A stretch of 5,352 nucleotides of DNA. Origin: SAR324 cluster bacterium. Its GTDB lineage: Bacteria; Bdellovibrionota; UBA2361; JAAZON01. The notes under the pieces were generated by a model. That model did not search any database. It was given only the letters and a program-made list of their open reading frames with translations, and was not told the DNA's origin. The stretch covers positions 1 through 5,352 of the forward strand of contig JAAZON010000198.1 in assembly GCA_012797725.1 (NCBI GenBank), given 5' to 3'. The position numbers and the translations under genes were made by a program. Shown here piece after piece: positions 1 through 5,352 of the stretch. Position 1 is the stretch's first letter. Each line of letters begins with the position of its first letter.

Positions 1-425
1 ACCATATTGGTTTAATTGTTCAATGTATTGATGCCAACAATATTGGCAATCTCTCTGTCAGAATGGAAGATTATTCCTTGGGGCTTCTCTCTCAGATTTT
101 TTAAAGCTTGATGAAGTGCCACAAGCCCCCCACCGAATTATGGCTTAGATCACTACTAAGATGACGACCCCCACTATCTTTCTTGAATCAGCATCTGTTA
201 CAAGGAACAGGTAGGCAAACCCTGTCCGTAATGACACATATGTGATACTACAGACAAATACTTGATTTGGGTCGTCTATTACCAAGTCTTTGATATAGTT
301 GGGTGCTATAGAGCATATTGGTGATTTAAGTACCTTGTCTTTTTGAAGCGTTTTTTTGGCTTAATCAGCAAGTCCTTTTCTCTAAACAAGGAAAATAGTC
401 GCTCTCTTCCTCTTATTGCATGATT
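1..425 (-). pseudogene. Degraded IS3/IS150-family transposase OrfB (rve/DDE integrase core), partial
   Basis: Reading the minus strand gives clear stretches of an IS3-family OrfB in shifting frames. From right to left these are GRERLFSLFREKDLLIKPKK, then PNYIKDLVIDDPNQVF, ITYVSLRTGFAYLFLVTDA and SRKIVG, then ALHQALKNLREKPQGIIFHS and QYIEQLNQYG at the window edge. Joining them needs a stop read through at 306-308 and frame changes near 300-308, 163-172, 117-128 and 44-51. The first catalytic aspartate, normally in a W-V-x-D-I-T-Y context, is read as serine (VFVCSITY). The second conserved region (VTDADSRKIVG) keeps its Asp. The glutamate would lie beyond the left edge. This is a long-dead element that could not make active transposase. 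OrfA and the right terminal inverted repeat were not found, so the element may have been truncated before or when the neighbouring gene arrived. The family is certain; the right boundary is approximate. Confidence 0.88.
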
Positions 426-529
426 TATAGCATTATGAGCTTATGAATATGTCATCTCACCACGCCTTATAATATTCTATTTGTTACGACCAGGATCTGA
501 AAGGATTGCAGTGATCAAGGAACCGTTTA
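426..529. other. AT-rich spacer between IS remnant and the next gene
   Basis: No open frame, RNA gene or convincing terminator is seen. The stretch at about 426-480 may hold further, unrecognisable remains of the transposase N-terminus on the minus strand. I see no T-run hairpin for the gene ending at 530. Confidence 0.4.
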
Positions 530-1585
530 TTATTTTATGTCACCATTGTGTAGACCCATCGCTTGATCAAGTAATATACGAGCAAGTTTGTGTTGCTCTT
601 TTTGATGCTCTGGACATCGCCAATAGTTTCCTAATTCGCCATCTACAATAAACGATACTGAGGCGAATAATGCGCCAGGAATATGCACTACTTCATCGAT
701 CCCTGAATAAACTCCGTCGAGCGTATCGATGACAGTATCATATTCTCTTTGACTTAAGTGGGCAGAAGCACTTTGAAGTTTCGATTGCAGCGCTTCTCTC
801 TTGCTCGCTAAAGGGATTATTAGAAGCGGAGATGGAAATATAGCCTGGAGAGCATTGAAGTCGAAGTTGTGAAGAACTCCACGGACAAATTGGCGGTAGG
901 TTGGATCTATGATAAGAGGGCCTAAGCTGCTATCGATCGCAGTACCTATCATATGCATGCTCAGAATGCTCGAGCCAGAATTGCGGACTGGACAATAGCG
1001 TACTGGGAAATAGATACCAAAAGGTCTAACGTCGAGCCCTTTATTTCTAAATGCTTGAGCAAGTAAGGGCGCAGTAATGCTGCAAGTACAAGCCCAGGTA
1101 ACTTCTCCGTTTGGAACATCGACAACTGTGAAGTGGGATGATTCTTTTGCAGTAAGATCTCGAGCGATGGGCTCGATGATCTGCATCAAAGATTCCGCCT
1201 CTTGAGTGAGTGTTACGATATCGACGGTATGGGCTCTAATCAAATCTGCAAGATACGATCGGCTCGCCAACTCCCAGGTTAGTAGCTCAGAATTAGAATG
1301 CGTGGAACCGCTTACTATATCCAGACTTAGCGAAAAAAGTGCATCAAAGTTCTCTCCGTTGTAACTAAAGTCCCGGGTTGTTCCTGGTTGAGCTGATTCT
1401 ATGTAACGAATCAGATCAAGGGCTTCGATAGCTTTCTTGGGATCTGCGGATCTTGCGATCATGCGTACTGTCGCCACTGCTAGATCATTGATTTTTGTCC
1501 ATGAATAATTTTTAGTTCTTAGTACTTCGGAAAGTCTCCGATCAAATGCCATCGGTTCTTCGACAAGTTTATTATCAAATTCCAT
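530..1585 (-). CDS. Uncharacterised protein with a transglutaminase/papain-like Cys-His-Asp arrangement
   Basis: This encodes a 351-residue protein, probably cytoplasmic, since no signal peptide or membrane segment is visible. I do not recognise the family by name. Seen in the sequence: a mainly helical first 150 residues; a Cys-rich ACTCSITAPLLAQAF segment (Cys166 and Cys168) starting a helix that ends in GLDVRPFGI; SMHMIGTA with His211; and PLIIDPTYRQF with Asp227. Cys at a helix start, then His, then an Asp in a D-P-T setting is the order and spacing of transglutaminase-like and related cysteine enzymes, so a peptidase, amidase or acyl-transfer role is an inference. The C-terminal 120 residues are helix-rich and end in a charged tail. 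The ATG at 1583-1585 is preferred because GGAAGGG at 1589-1595 sits just upstream. An adjoining in-frame TTG (1586-1588) would leave no space for that site. It is transcribed alone, downstream of tag but separated from it by a strong hairpin. Confidence 0.82.
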   Translation of the reverse strand: MEFDNKLVEEPMAFDRRLSEVLRTKNYSWTKINDLAVATVRMIARSADPKKAIEALDLIRYIESAQPGTTRDFSYNGENFDALFSLSLDIVSGSTHSNSELLTWELASRSYLADLIRAHTVDIVTLTQEAESLMQIIEPIARDLTAKESSHFTVVDVPNGEVTWACTCSITAPLLAQAFRNKGLDVRPFGIYFPVRYCPVRNSGSSILSMHMIGTAIDSSLGPLIIDPTYRQFVRGVLHNFDFNALQAIFPSPLLIIPLASKREALQSKLQSASAHLSQREYDTVIDTLDGVYSGIDEVVHIPGALFASVSFIVDGELGNYWRCPEHQKEQHKLARILLDQAMGLHNGDIK

Positions 1586-1624
1586 CAACCCTTCCGTTTC
1601 TCATAGATCATCATTCCCAATCCT

Positions 1625-1652
1625 ATTCTACAGTCTTCATGTTGCTATGCAA
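1625..1652 (-). promoter_or_regulatory. Possible sigma70-type promoter for the 530-1585 gene
   Basis: On the minus strand TTGCAT (1647-1652) is followed after 16 bases by TAGAAT (1625-1630), about 40 bases before the start codon. The -10 matches the consensus at five of six bases, the -35 at only three. A short GTTGC/GCAAC inverted repeat (1641-1653) overlaps the -35 box and could be an operator half-site pair, but it may be chance. Confidence 0.3.
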
Positions 1653-1748
1653 CCAGATTAACTTTAGGGACTTGCTGAGTGCCAAGATAGGTAAGTGGAT
1701 TCATAAGGCCAACTATTATGAGGATTTGCTCACAGTCAATAATTCTTC

Positions 1749-1786
1749 CTCCGGTCAGGAGAGGACAGCGCCTCTCCTGACCGGAG
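1749..1786. repeat. Perfect 16-bp GC-rich inverted repeat with 6-base loop
   Basis: The left arm CTCCGGTCAGGAGAGG (1749-1764) and right arm CCTCTCCTGACCGGAG (1771-1786) are exact reverse complements around the loop ACAGCG. It lies between the 3' end of tag (1832) and the start of the next minus-strand gene (1585), where it could end tag transcription or protect the transcript end. Neither strand has a T-run directly after the stem (GAAGAATTATTG on minus, TAGTTTAGCATC on plus), so a classical intrinsic terminator is not shown. A dispersed palindromic repeat, or a terminator that works without a U-tract, is equally possible. Confidence 0.8.
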
Positions 1787-1831
1787 TAGTTTAGCATCTT
1801 TGAAACTCTATGAGGGAGCGTATTAGCCCAT

Positions 1832-2407
1832 CTATCTTCTGTCCTTGTATCGAAAACAGCCTACCACATGATCATCTACCATGCCTGTTGCTTGCATATG
1901 GGCATAGCAGATTGTAGATCCAACAAAACGAAAACCGCGTTTTTTCAAGGCTTTCGACATTGCATCAGACTCGGGCGAAGTTGAACGAAGAGTCATCCTA
2001 GTTGGTCCCTTGGAGACTCGTATCGTTTTGAAATTACTAAATTGCCAGATGAATTTATCAAAGGATCCAAACTCCTTTTGTACAGCCAGAAATGCTTTTG
2101 CATTTGATATGGCAGATTCGATTTTTAGACGATTGCGTATTATGCCTTCATCTTTCATTAGGCGAGTGATGTCATTGCTATTGAAGCGAGCAACTTTTTT
2201 TGGATCGAAATTTCTAAAAGCCTTACGAAAATTCTCTCTCTTCTTGAGAATGGTTAACCAGCTTAATCCATCTTGAAAGCCTTCTAGGATTAACATCTCA
2301 AATAGTTTCTGATCGTCGTGAAGGGGCACTCCCCATTCTTTGTCATGATAAGCAATGTAAAGAGGATTGTCTCCACACCACCAACAGCGAGTGACTTTAT
2401 CAGGCAT
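1832..2407 (-). CDS. tag: DNA-3-methyladenine glycosylase I
   Basis: This 191-residue cytoplasmic base-excision repair enzyme removes 3-methyladenine from alkylated DNA and leaves an abasic site. It aligns with E. coli Tag over its whole length. The N-terminal RCWWCGDNPLYIAYHDKEWG carries zinc ligands Cys8 and His21; the others are His180 and Cys184 in DDHVVGCFRY. Glu42 in LFEMLILEG matches the E. coli active-site Glu38, and Trp50 in GLSW matches Trp46. The segments LTILKKRENFRKAF, GIIRNRLKIE, SKALKKRGFRFVGSTICYA and MQATGMVDDHVVG are family hallmarks. All expected key residues are present, so it should be active. The start is supported by AGGAG at 2418-2422, ten bases upstream. It stands alone, divergent from the toxin-antitoxin operon and followed by the hairpin at 1749-1786. 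Family and function are near certain. Confidence 0.97.
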   Translation of the reverse strand: MPDKVTRCWWCGDNPLYIAYHDKEWGVPLHDDQKLFEMLILEGFQDGLSWLTILKKRENFRKAFRNFDPKKVARFNSNDITRLMKDEGIIRNRLKIESAISNAKAFLAVQKEFGSFDKFIWQFSNFKTIRVSKGPTRMTLRSTSPESDAMSKALKKRGFRFVGSTICYAHMQATGMVDDHVVGCFRYKDRR

Positions 2408-2491
2408 GTTCGTTTATCTCCTATTTTTTTACTCTATCCCCGCCAGCTCTCTCCGGAGGCAGGAGTCAATCTTTTATTGTCCCAAAGTCGC

Positions 2492-2521
2492 TTGGGGGGC
2501 GAGAGACCCTGGTATTATAAA
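2492..2521 (+). promoter_or_regulatory. Weak candidate promoter for the toxin-antitoxin operon
   Basis: On the plus strand TTGGGG (2492-2497) precedes TATAAA (2516-2521) by 18 bases, or TATTAT (2513-2518) by 15. Since the start codon begins at 2525, use of these boxes would give a leaderless or nearly leaderless transcript. An upstream promoter within 2408-2490 cannot be excluded. Confidence 0.25.
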
Positions 2522-2540
2522 GGTATGAAAAATAATACCA
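2510..2540. promoter_or_regulatory. Inverted-repeat operator candidate of the toxin-antitoxin operon
   Basis: TGGTATTAT (2510-2518) and ATAATACCA (2532-2540) are perfect 9-base inverted repeats separated by 13 bases, with centres 22 bases apart, about two helical turns. The repeat spans the putative -10 boxes of both strands and the antitoxin ATG (2525-2527). Two half-sites on one face of the helix suit a ribbon-helix-helix repressor, and antitoxins of this kind normally repress their own operon. The same arms could pair in the mRNA and hide the start codon if transcription begins upstream. Confidence 0.6.
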
Positions 2541-2541
2541 A
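2515..2541 (-). promoter_or_regulatory. Candidate tag promoter overlapping the toxin-antitoxin operator
   Basis: On the minus strand a perfect TATAAT lies at 2515-2520. The best upstream match is TTGGTA (2536-2541) with a short 15-base spacer, or CTTGGT with 16 bases. That would give a leader of roughly 100 bases before tag. The -35 lies inside the antitoxin coding sequence and inside the right arm of the inverted repeat. The hexamers are visible; their use is an inference. Confidence 0.35.
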
Positions 2542-2782
2542 GTCTTCAATAACCCTTCCTCGTAACGAGCATGCAATTATGGTCTCTCTTATGAAGAAGC
2601 TTGGAGCAAAATCAAAAGTGGAAGTAATCAGGCGAGGTTTGATGCTTCTTAAGGAGCAGCTTGAAGCTGATTTGCTCAGGGAACAATTTCGGAATGCGTC
2701 GCTGCTTGTCAGGGACAAGAACAAGATAGACTACGAAGAACTGGATCTCTTGACTGGTGAAGGGATGGCCGATGAGGATTAA
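2525..2782 (+). CDS. Ribbon-helix-helix antitoxin of a MazEF/PemIK-like type II module
   Basis: This 85-residue protein is the likely antidote to, and with the toxin the repressor of, the downstream ribonuclease gene. The N-terminal half has a ribbon-helix-helix look: a short basic strand SSITLP (residues 7-12), a first helix to about residue 27, the turn GAKS, and a second helix SKVEVIRRGLMLLKEQLEA (about 30-48). The acidic C-terminal tail, with DYEELDLLTGEGMADED, is a plausible flexible toxin-binding segment. It ends inside the toxin gene with an 11-base overlap, which suggests translational coupling. The ATG at 2525 was chosen because the DNA-binding strand begins just after it. A longer frame back to 2318 would run antisense through tag and encode nothing recognisable. 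The ribosome site is unusual: AAAGG sits only one base before the ATG. The RHH class is inferred from pattern, not alignment. Confidence 0.88.
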   Translation: MKNNTKSSITLPRNEHAIMVSLMKKLGAKSKVEVIRRGLMLLKEQLEADLLREQFRNASLLVRDKNKIDYEELDLLTGEGMADED

Positions 2783-3113
2783 AAGGGGATTTCTTTATCT
2801 GGCGGATCTTAGCCCTCGCTTTGGCACTGAGCCAGGAAATATTCGCCCCGTTCTTGTTATTCAAACTGACAAGTTAAATGAGATTCAGCATCCTTCCACA
2901 TGGGTGCTCCCGTGTACAACTAGGACAGTTGGCTCCAATATACTTCGCGTTTCGCTCCCAGGTGCGATTGCTGGAAACAACTTCGACTTAGAGGTGATGA
3001 TTGACCAAGGCAGGGCCATAGATAACAGACGTTTTGCTAAAGAACTTGCTCCAATACCACGGCCCTTGATGAAGGAGATTGAAACAAAACTGAGGCTTTG
3101 CGCGGAGCTTTGA
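2772..3113 (+). CDS. MazF/PemK-type endoribonuclease toxin
   Basis: This 113-residue protein matches the MazF/PemK/ChpB family in length and layout. Toxins of this family cut single-stranded RNA at short specific sequences and stop growth when the antitoxin is lost. The N-terminal IKRGFLYLADLSPRFGTEPG strand-loop and IRPVLVIQTDKLN are typical of the family. Arg25 matches the catalytic Arg of B. subtilis MazF, and the Thr residues of PCTTR (49-50) match the catalytic Thr region, with PCTT the same as in E. coli MazF. DQGRAIDNRR (78-87) is the usual late motif, and a C-terminal helix follows. The ATG at 2772 is preferred: GAAGGG (2759-2764) lies seven bases upstream and the family N-terminus starts there. 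An in-frame GTG at 2757 would add five residues. It is co-transcribed with the antitoxin. No catalytic residue appears lost, so it is probably functional. Confidence 0.94.
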   Translation: MRIKRGFLYLADLSPRFGTEPGNIRPVLVIQTDKLNEIQHPSTWVLPCTTRTVGSNILRVSLPGAIAGNNFDLEVMIDQGRAIDNRRFAKELAPIPRPLMKEIETKLRLCAEL

Positions 3114-3133
3114 AAACTTGCCCAGAGTTTCGT

Positions 3134-3166
3134 TCTCTATTTGAACAAGAGAGAGGAGAATAGAGA
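3134..3166 (+). terminator. Weak stem-loop after the toxin gene
   Basis: TCTCTATT (3134-3141) and AATAGAGA (3159-3166) are exact inverted repeats with a 17-base purine-rich loop, 20 bases after the toxin stop. The stem is AT-rich and no T-run follows, so it is only a weak termination or mRNA-end candidate. The rest of the spacer up to 3308 shows no other gene or RNA that I can support. Confidence 0.2.
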
Positions 3167-3292
3167 TAAAGAAGTAGGAAATGGCGTAAGAAAAACGATT
3201 ACATTTTCATTGTCTGATATCGGAAATTGCCGCTTTTATTCTATATTTTTGAAGTTATGAGCACATCGTGGGAAAGTATGCATAATAGAAAG

Positions 3293-3299
3293 AAAGGAG
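3293..3299 (+). promoter_or_regulatory. Strong ribosome binding site for the 3309-3848 gene
   Basis: AAAGGAG is followed by nine bases and then ATG at 3309-3311. It fixes this start and argues that the short clamp-like motif close to the N-terminus is really translated. Confidence 0.75.
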
Positions 3300-3308
3300 T
3301 TTTAAGCA

Positions 3309-3848
3309 ATGCCTACATCCGATCAACTATCCTTGCCTTTTGACATTACTAAGGAAGCAAATGCTGATTTGGGCGAAGTTACTGCGCCAAAGCAGGAATT
3401 GTCCTTTCAGATTATATTTAGTAGTGCTGCATGGGAGACAGATAAAGGTTTCAATACCTATCTTGCTCAAGCTGCAAAACAACTCTTAATTCGTGCAAAG
3501 GAAGTTGGGGTTGCTCTTGAAATTGGCCCTTACACAGAAGTAAAGCCAAACGAAGATTCGGACGCTATCTTGATAATTCATCAATACCTCGGACAAAACA
3601 GAAGGCTTTCTCCTTTTAAGTCCGATCTCTTGTTAAATGACAACATTAGAGGCCTAGTGATAACTGAGGATTATCACGCTAGAGAATTTGAGGACATTGG
3701 ATTTCGTGCATGCTACCCCTTTATTCGGAGTAGAGGGGCGATTAAGAAGGAAGAGACTCTACAAAATATCCAGAATCTCTTTTTAGCAGAAATTCCGCTC
3801 TTAAGGAATGAGATCTTGCGCCGTGAAGCTATGAATTTTGAAGATTAA
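3309..3848 (+). CDS. Uncharacterised 179-residue protein with an N-terminal sliding-clamp-binding motif
   Basis: I do not recognise the family. The N-terminus MPTSDQLSLPFDI holds Q6-L-S-L-P-F11, which fits the hexapeptide clamp-binding consensus QLxLx[LF] and closely resembles the start of E. coli Hda (QLSLPL). A polar, probably disordered linker follows (about 12-30), then an alpha/beta-looking body. Its parts are strand FQIIFSSAA, helix TYLAQAAKQLLIRAKEVG, strand VALEIG, strand DAILIIHQYLG, strand IRGLVITEDYH, and a long C-terminal helix LQNIQNLFLAEIPLLRNEIL. There is no Walker A motif, so it is not an intact Hda or other AAA+ protein, and no signal peptide or membrane segment is seen. The start is set by AAAGGAG at 3293-3299. 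It sits in its own transcription unit between the toxin and a convergent sulfatase-fold gene. DNA association through the clamp is an inference from the motif alone. Confidence 0.82.
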   Translation: MPTSDQLSLPFDITKEANADLGEVTAPKQELSFQIIFSSAAWETDKGFNTYLAQAAKQLLIRAKEVGVALEIGPYTEVKPNEDSDAILIIHQYLGQNRRLSPFKSDLLLNDNIRGLVITEDYHAREFEDIGFRACYPFIRSRGAIKKEETLQNIQNLFLAEIPLLRNEILRREAMNFED

Positions 3849-3855
3849 TCTTGTT

Positions 3856-3892
3856 GTGAGGATTCCATAATTGTCGAATGATGGATTCTCAC
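3856..3892. terminator. Imperfect hairpin between convergent genes
   Basis: GTGAGGATTCCA (3856-3867) pairs with TGGATTCTCAC (3882-3892) with one bulged T and one G-T pair, around a 14-base loop. It lies between the stops of the two converging genes and covers the last codon of the minus-strand one. No T-run is present on either side, so a two-way terminator role is tentative. Confidence 0.35.
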
Positions 3893-5352
3893 TTCCTAGA
3901 AGGTTTCTGCGATAGGCGAGAAAGCGAAAGTTCTCCGAGATCATTAATTTGGCTGAAATAAATCTCAACCTTATTTCGTCCCTCTAAGAAGGCTCGATCG
4001 GAAACTGTTAAATCGAAACTCTTCTTGGTTGTGTCCCCATTCATGTCAAAAAGGTTTGCAAAGCCCCAAAGTATACCATTTATAGAAACTGCGATTTGTC
4101 TCGATGGCAGGGTTGTTCCTGGGGGATTCGATACAAAACCAACTATTCTGCAAGGGCAAGTTCCACTTTTTTCCTCGAATATGAGGCTCTTTCTGTCTGT
4201 ATCTAGTTTAAGATCTTTATCGAGATTGAAAGTAAAAGGAGCGGAGCTTAAATCCGAGATACTCCAAGTGCTCCTTCCGATATAATCACTGTGCGGTCCA
4301 ATATAAAATGGATCTGCAAGGTTAGGGTAAGAATAACCTGGTAGCGAAAGTTTCCATTCTAAGGTTTCTCTTGGTGGAAGGGACGGTGCAGGGAAGGAAA
4401 ACAAGGCGCCGCCTTCTCGCGAGCCACTTCTAGCCGCAACCACGTTATGATTGCCATCGTTTTGATTAATGAATACGGCCTTGTCTATCCTGTCTATTGA
4501 GCCAGAGCTAAAGATGCTTGCTCCATCGGCGTTCCAGGTTATCGGAATATTTGTTATCTCAGCAATTGTTGGAAGAACATCGATTGATTCTATGTTTCGA
4601 AAATCAACAGTTCCGCCCTGTTGATAAGGGAGTTTGATGAAGAGGGGTATGTAAAGAATATCTTCGACGAAATTAGCGCGACTTGGTTTGCTTCTTCTGT
4701 AATCTCCCGGCTGAAACGATAGCCCATGATCCGACATTACAATAATTAGTGCCCGGTCATATACGCCGATGCTTTTTAATTTATTAATTAACAGTCCAAG
4801 CATGGTATCGGCGGCGCCTGTCTGAAGCAGATATTGACGATAAGCAACATTGATAGACTCTTGTTCTGAGGACCAATGATTGTTCATATAGCCGCGGACA
4901 GTGTGGGGGCGATATGCTCTAAGTGAGGGCATGAATTGAAAAGGCATATGAGGTAAAATATTGTGCATGAAATAAAGAGCTGGTCTTTTGTGGGCTCGCA
5001 TTGCCCTCAAATAACGCTTGAATGCAAAGGCGCGATCTTCTGTCGAAACGGGACTTGTGCTCCAATCTTTACGCTTTCTCAGAGTCATCTTATCAATGGC
5101 ATTTTGTTTGGCTCTGAAGCTTGCGCTTCGTGCTCCTTTTGCGCAGATCCTTCCCGGGCAAAGCTTTGTATACGGTTCATAGACTTCCATATCGTATTTA
5201 GGAGCTAGGAGTGTGAAGAGATTATTTGGATGTGCAAGGTAAACAGGTGGCTTCGTAGTGCTAGTTGGAAATATGCCCGAAACAATTGCTGGTACTGCAA
5301 TTCTTGTAAATTGATTAACTGATGTGGCATTTTTAAACCAATAAGAATTTGA
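3889..5352 (-). CDS. Sulfatase / alkaline-phosphatase superfamily enzyme, N-terminus outside the window
   Basis: The visible 487 residues belong to the alkaline-phosphatase superfamily, which includes sulfatases and phospho-alcohol transferases such as lipoteichoic acid synthase. The frame is open to the right edge; the internal ATG at 5188-5190 is not the start, because NATSVNQFTRIAVPAIVSG and NNLFTLLAPKYDMEVYEP upstream are conserved family sequence. Thr16 of the visible part is a candidate nucleophile. Cys65 and Cys70 (LCPGRIC) could form a disulfide. MHNILPHMPF gives a likely metal or substrate His135, and MSDHGLSF gives metal ligands Asp208 and His209. IPLFIKLP and SIDVLPTIAEI are typical later core segments. 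From about residue 320 a beta-rich C-terminal domain follows, with AVSINGILWGFAN and FLEGRNKVEIYF. No Cys-x-Pro-x-Arg sulfatase signature is seen, so phosphate-ester transfer or hydrolysis on a surface polymer is likelier than sulfate-ester hydrolysis. Membrane helices, common at the N-terminus, would be off-window. Confidence 0.9.
   Translation of the reverse strand, partial: SNSYWFKNATSVNQFTRIAVPAIVSGIFPTSTTKPPVYLAHPNNLFTLLAPKYDMEVYEPYTKLCPGRICAKGARSASFRAKQNAIDKMTLRKRKDWSTSPVSTEDRAFAFKRYLRAMRAHKRPALYFMHNILPHMPFQFMPSLRAYRPHTVRGYMNNHWSSEQESINVAYRQYLLQTGAADTMLGLLINKLKSIGVYDRALIIVMSDHGLSFQPGDYRRSKPSRANFVEDILYIPLFIKLPYQQGGTVDFRNIESIDVLPTIAEITNIPITWNADGASIFSSGSIDRIDKAVFINQNDGNHNVVAARSGSREGGALFSFPAPSLPPRETLEWKLSLPGYSYPNLADPFYIGPHSDYIGRSTWSISDLSSAPFTFNLDKDLKLDTDRKSLIFEEKSGTCPCRIVGFVSNPPGTTLPSRQIAVSINGILWGFANLFDMNGDTTKKSFDLTVSDRAFLEGRNKVEIYFSQINDLGELSLSRLSQKPSRK

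Noticed and set aside
1586..1588. TTG as start of the Cys-His-Asp protein
   Set aside because: The GGAAGGG site would directly abut it; the adjoining ATG has workable spacing.
1546..1794. Plus-strand open frame of 82 codons across the 1589-1831 spacer
   Set aside because: It starts inside the opposite gene, has no ribosome site, runs through the hairpin arms, and its product resembles nothing.
2010..2276. Plus-strand open frame inside tag
   Set aside because: It lies antisense within a clearly conserved gene and its translation shows no family signal.
2318..2524. N-terminal extension of the antitoxin
   Set aside because: It would run antisense over the first part of tag and across its promoter region. 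The ribbon-helix-helix domain begins just after the ATG at 2525.
2515..2724. Minus-strand open frame opposite the antitoxin gene
   Set aside because: It is the complement of the RHH antitoxin, with no ribosome site or recognisable product.
3261..3344. Short plus-strand frame starting at an ATG near 3258
   Set aside because: It overlaps the ribosome site and start of the 3309 gene in another frame, and has no Shine-Dalgarno of its own.
3309..3848. Identification of the 179-residue protein as Hda
   Set aside because: Only the clamp-binding peptide matches; the Walker motifs and the rest of the AAA+ fold are absent.
4025..4285. Plus-strand open frame opposite the C-terminal domain of the sulfatase-fold gene
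   Set aside because: It is antisense to a conserved coding sequence and gives no recognisable protein.
4963..5208. Plus-strand open frame near the right edge
   Set aside because: The opposite strand encodes conserved sulfatase-family sequence through this whole stretch.
1..5352. CRISPR array, tRNA or rRNA genes
   Set aside because: I saw no regularly spaced direct repeats, no tRNA T-loop plus acceptor pattern and no rRNA-like blocks on either strand by eye.

Overview
This window comes from a bacterium of moderate, slightly AT-rich base composition. It reads as accessory chromosome: five or six loosely connected genes, long intergenic spacers, a decayed insertion sequence and a toxin-antitoxin pair. 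The sequence does not fix the taxon. The Tag glycosylase, MazF-type toxin, IS3-family remnant and large sulfatase-fold enzyme are all bacterial families found across several phyla.

Layout. Positions 1 to about 425 (minus strand) hold the remnant of an IS3/IS150-type transposase (OrfB). It is broken by several frameshifts and stops, has lost a catalytic aspartate, and runs off the left edge. Positions 530-1585 (minus) encode a 351-residue protein of unknown function with a spaced Cys/His/Asp arrangement like transglutaminase or papain-like enzymes. A perfect 16-bp inverted repeat with a 6-base loop (1749-1786) separates it from tag (1832-2407, minus), a DNA-3-methyladenine glycosylase I with all its expected key residues. 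Divergent from tag is a toxin-antitoxin operon on the plus strand: a ribbon-helix-helix antitoxin (2525-2782) overlapping a MazF/PemK-type endoribonuclease (2772-3113). A 9-bp inverted repeat at 2510-2540 spans the antitoxin start codon and both putative divergent -10 boxes, so it is a strong operator candidate.

Next, 3309-3848 (plus) encodes a 179-residue protein I do not recognise. Its N-terminus carries QLSLPF, which fits the sliding-clamp (DnaN) binding consensus and resembles the N-terminus of E. coli Hda. It converges on a sulfatase / alkaline-phosphatase superfamily enzyme (3889-5352, minus) that has a C-terminal beta-rich domain and whose N-terminus lies beyond the right edge.

How the parts fit. 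The only clear functional unit is the toxin-antitoxin operon. Its operator may also affect tag through the shared 117-base divergent region. The other genes show no operon relation to one another. The points most worth a second look are the clamp-motif protein, the Cys/His/Asp protein and the operator geometry. No complete new multi-gene system is demonstrated by this sequence alone.
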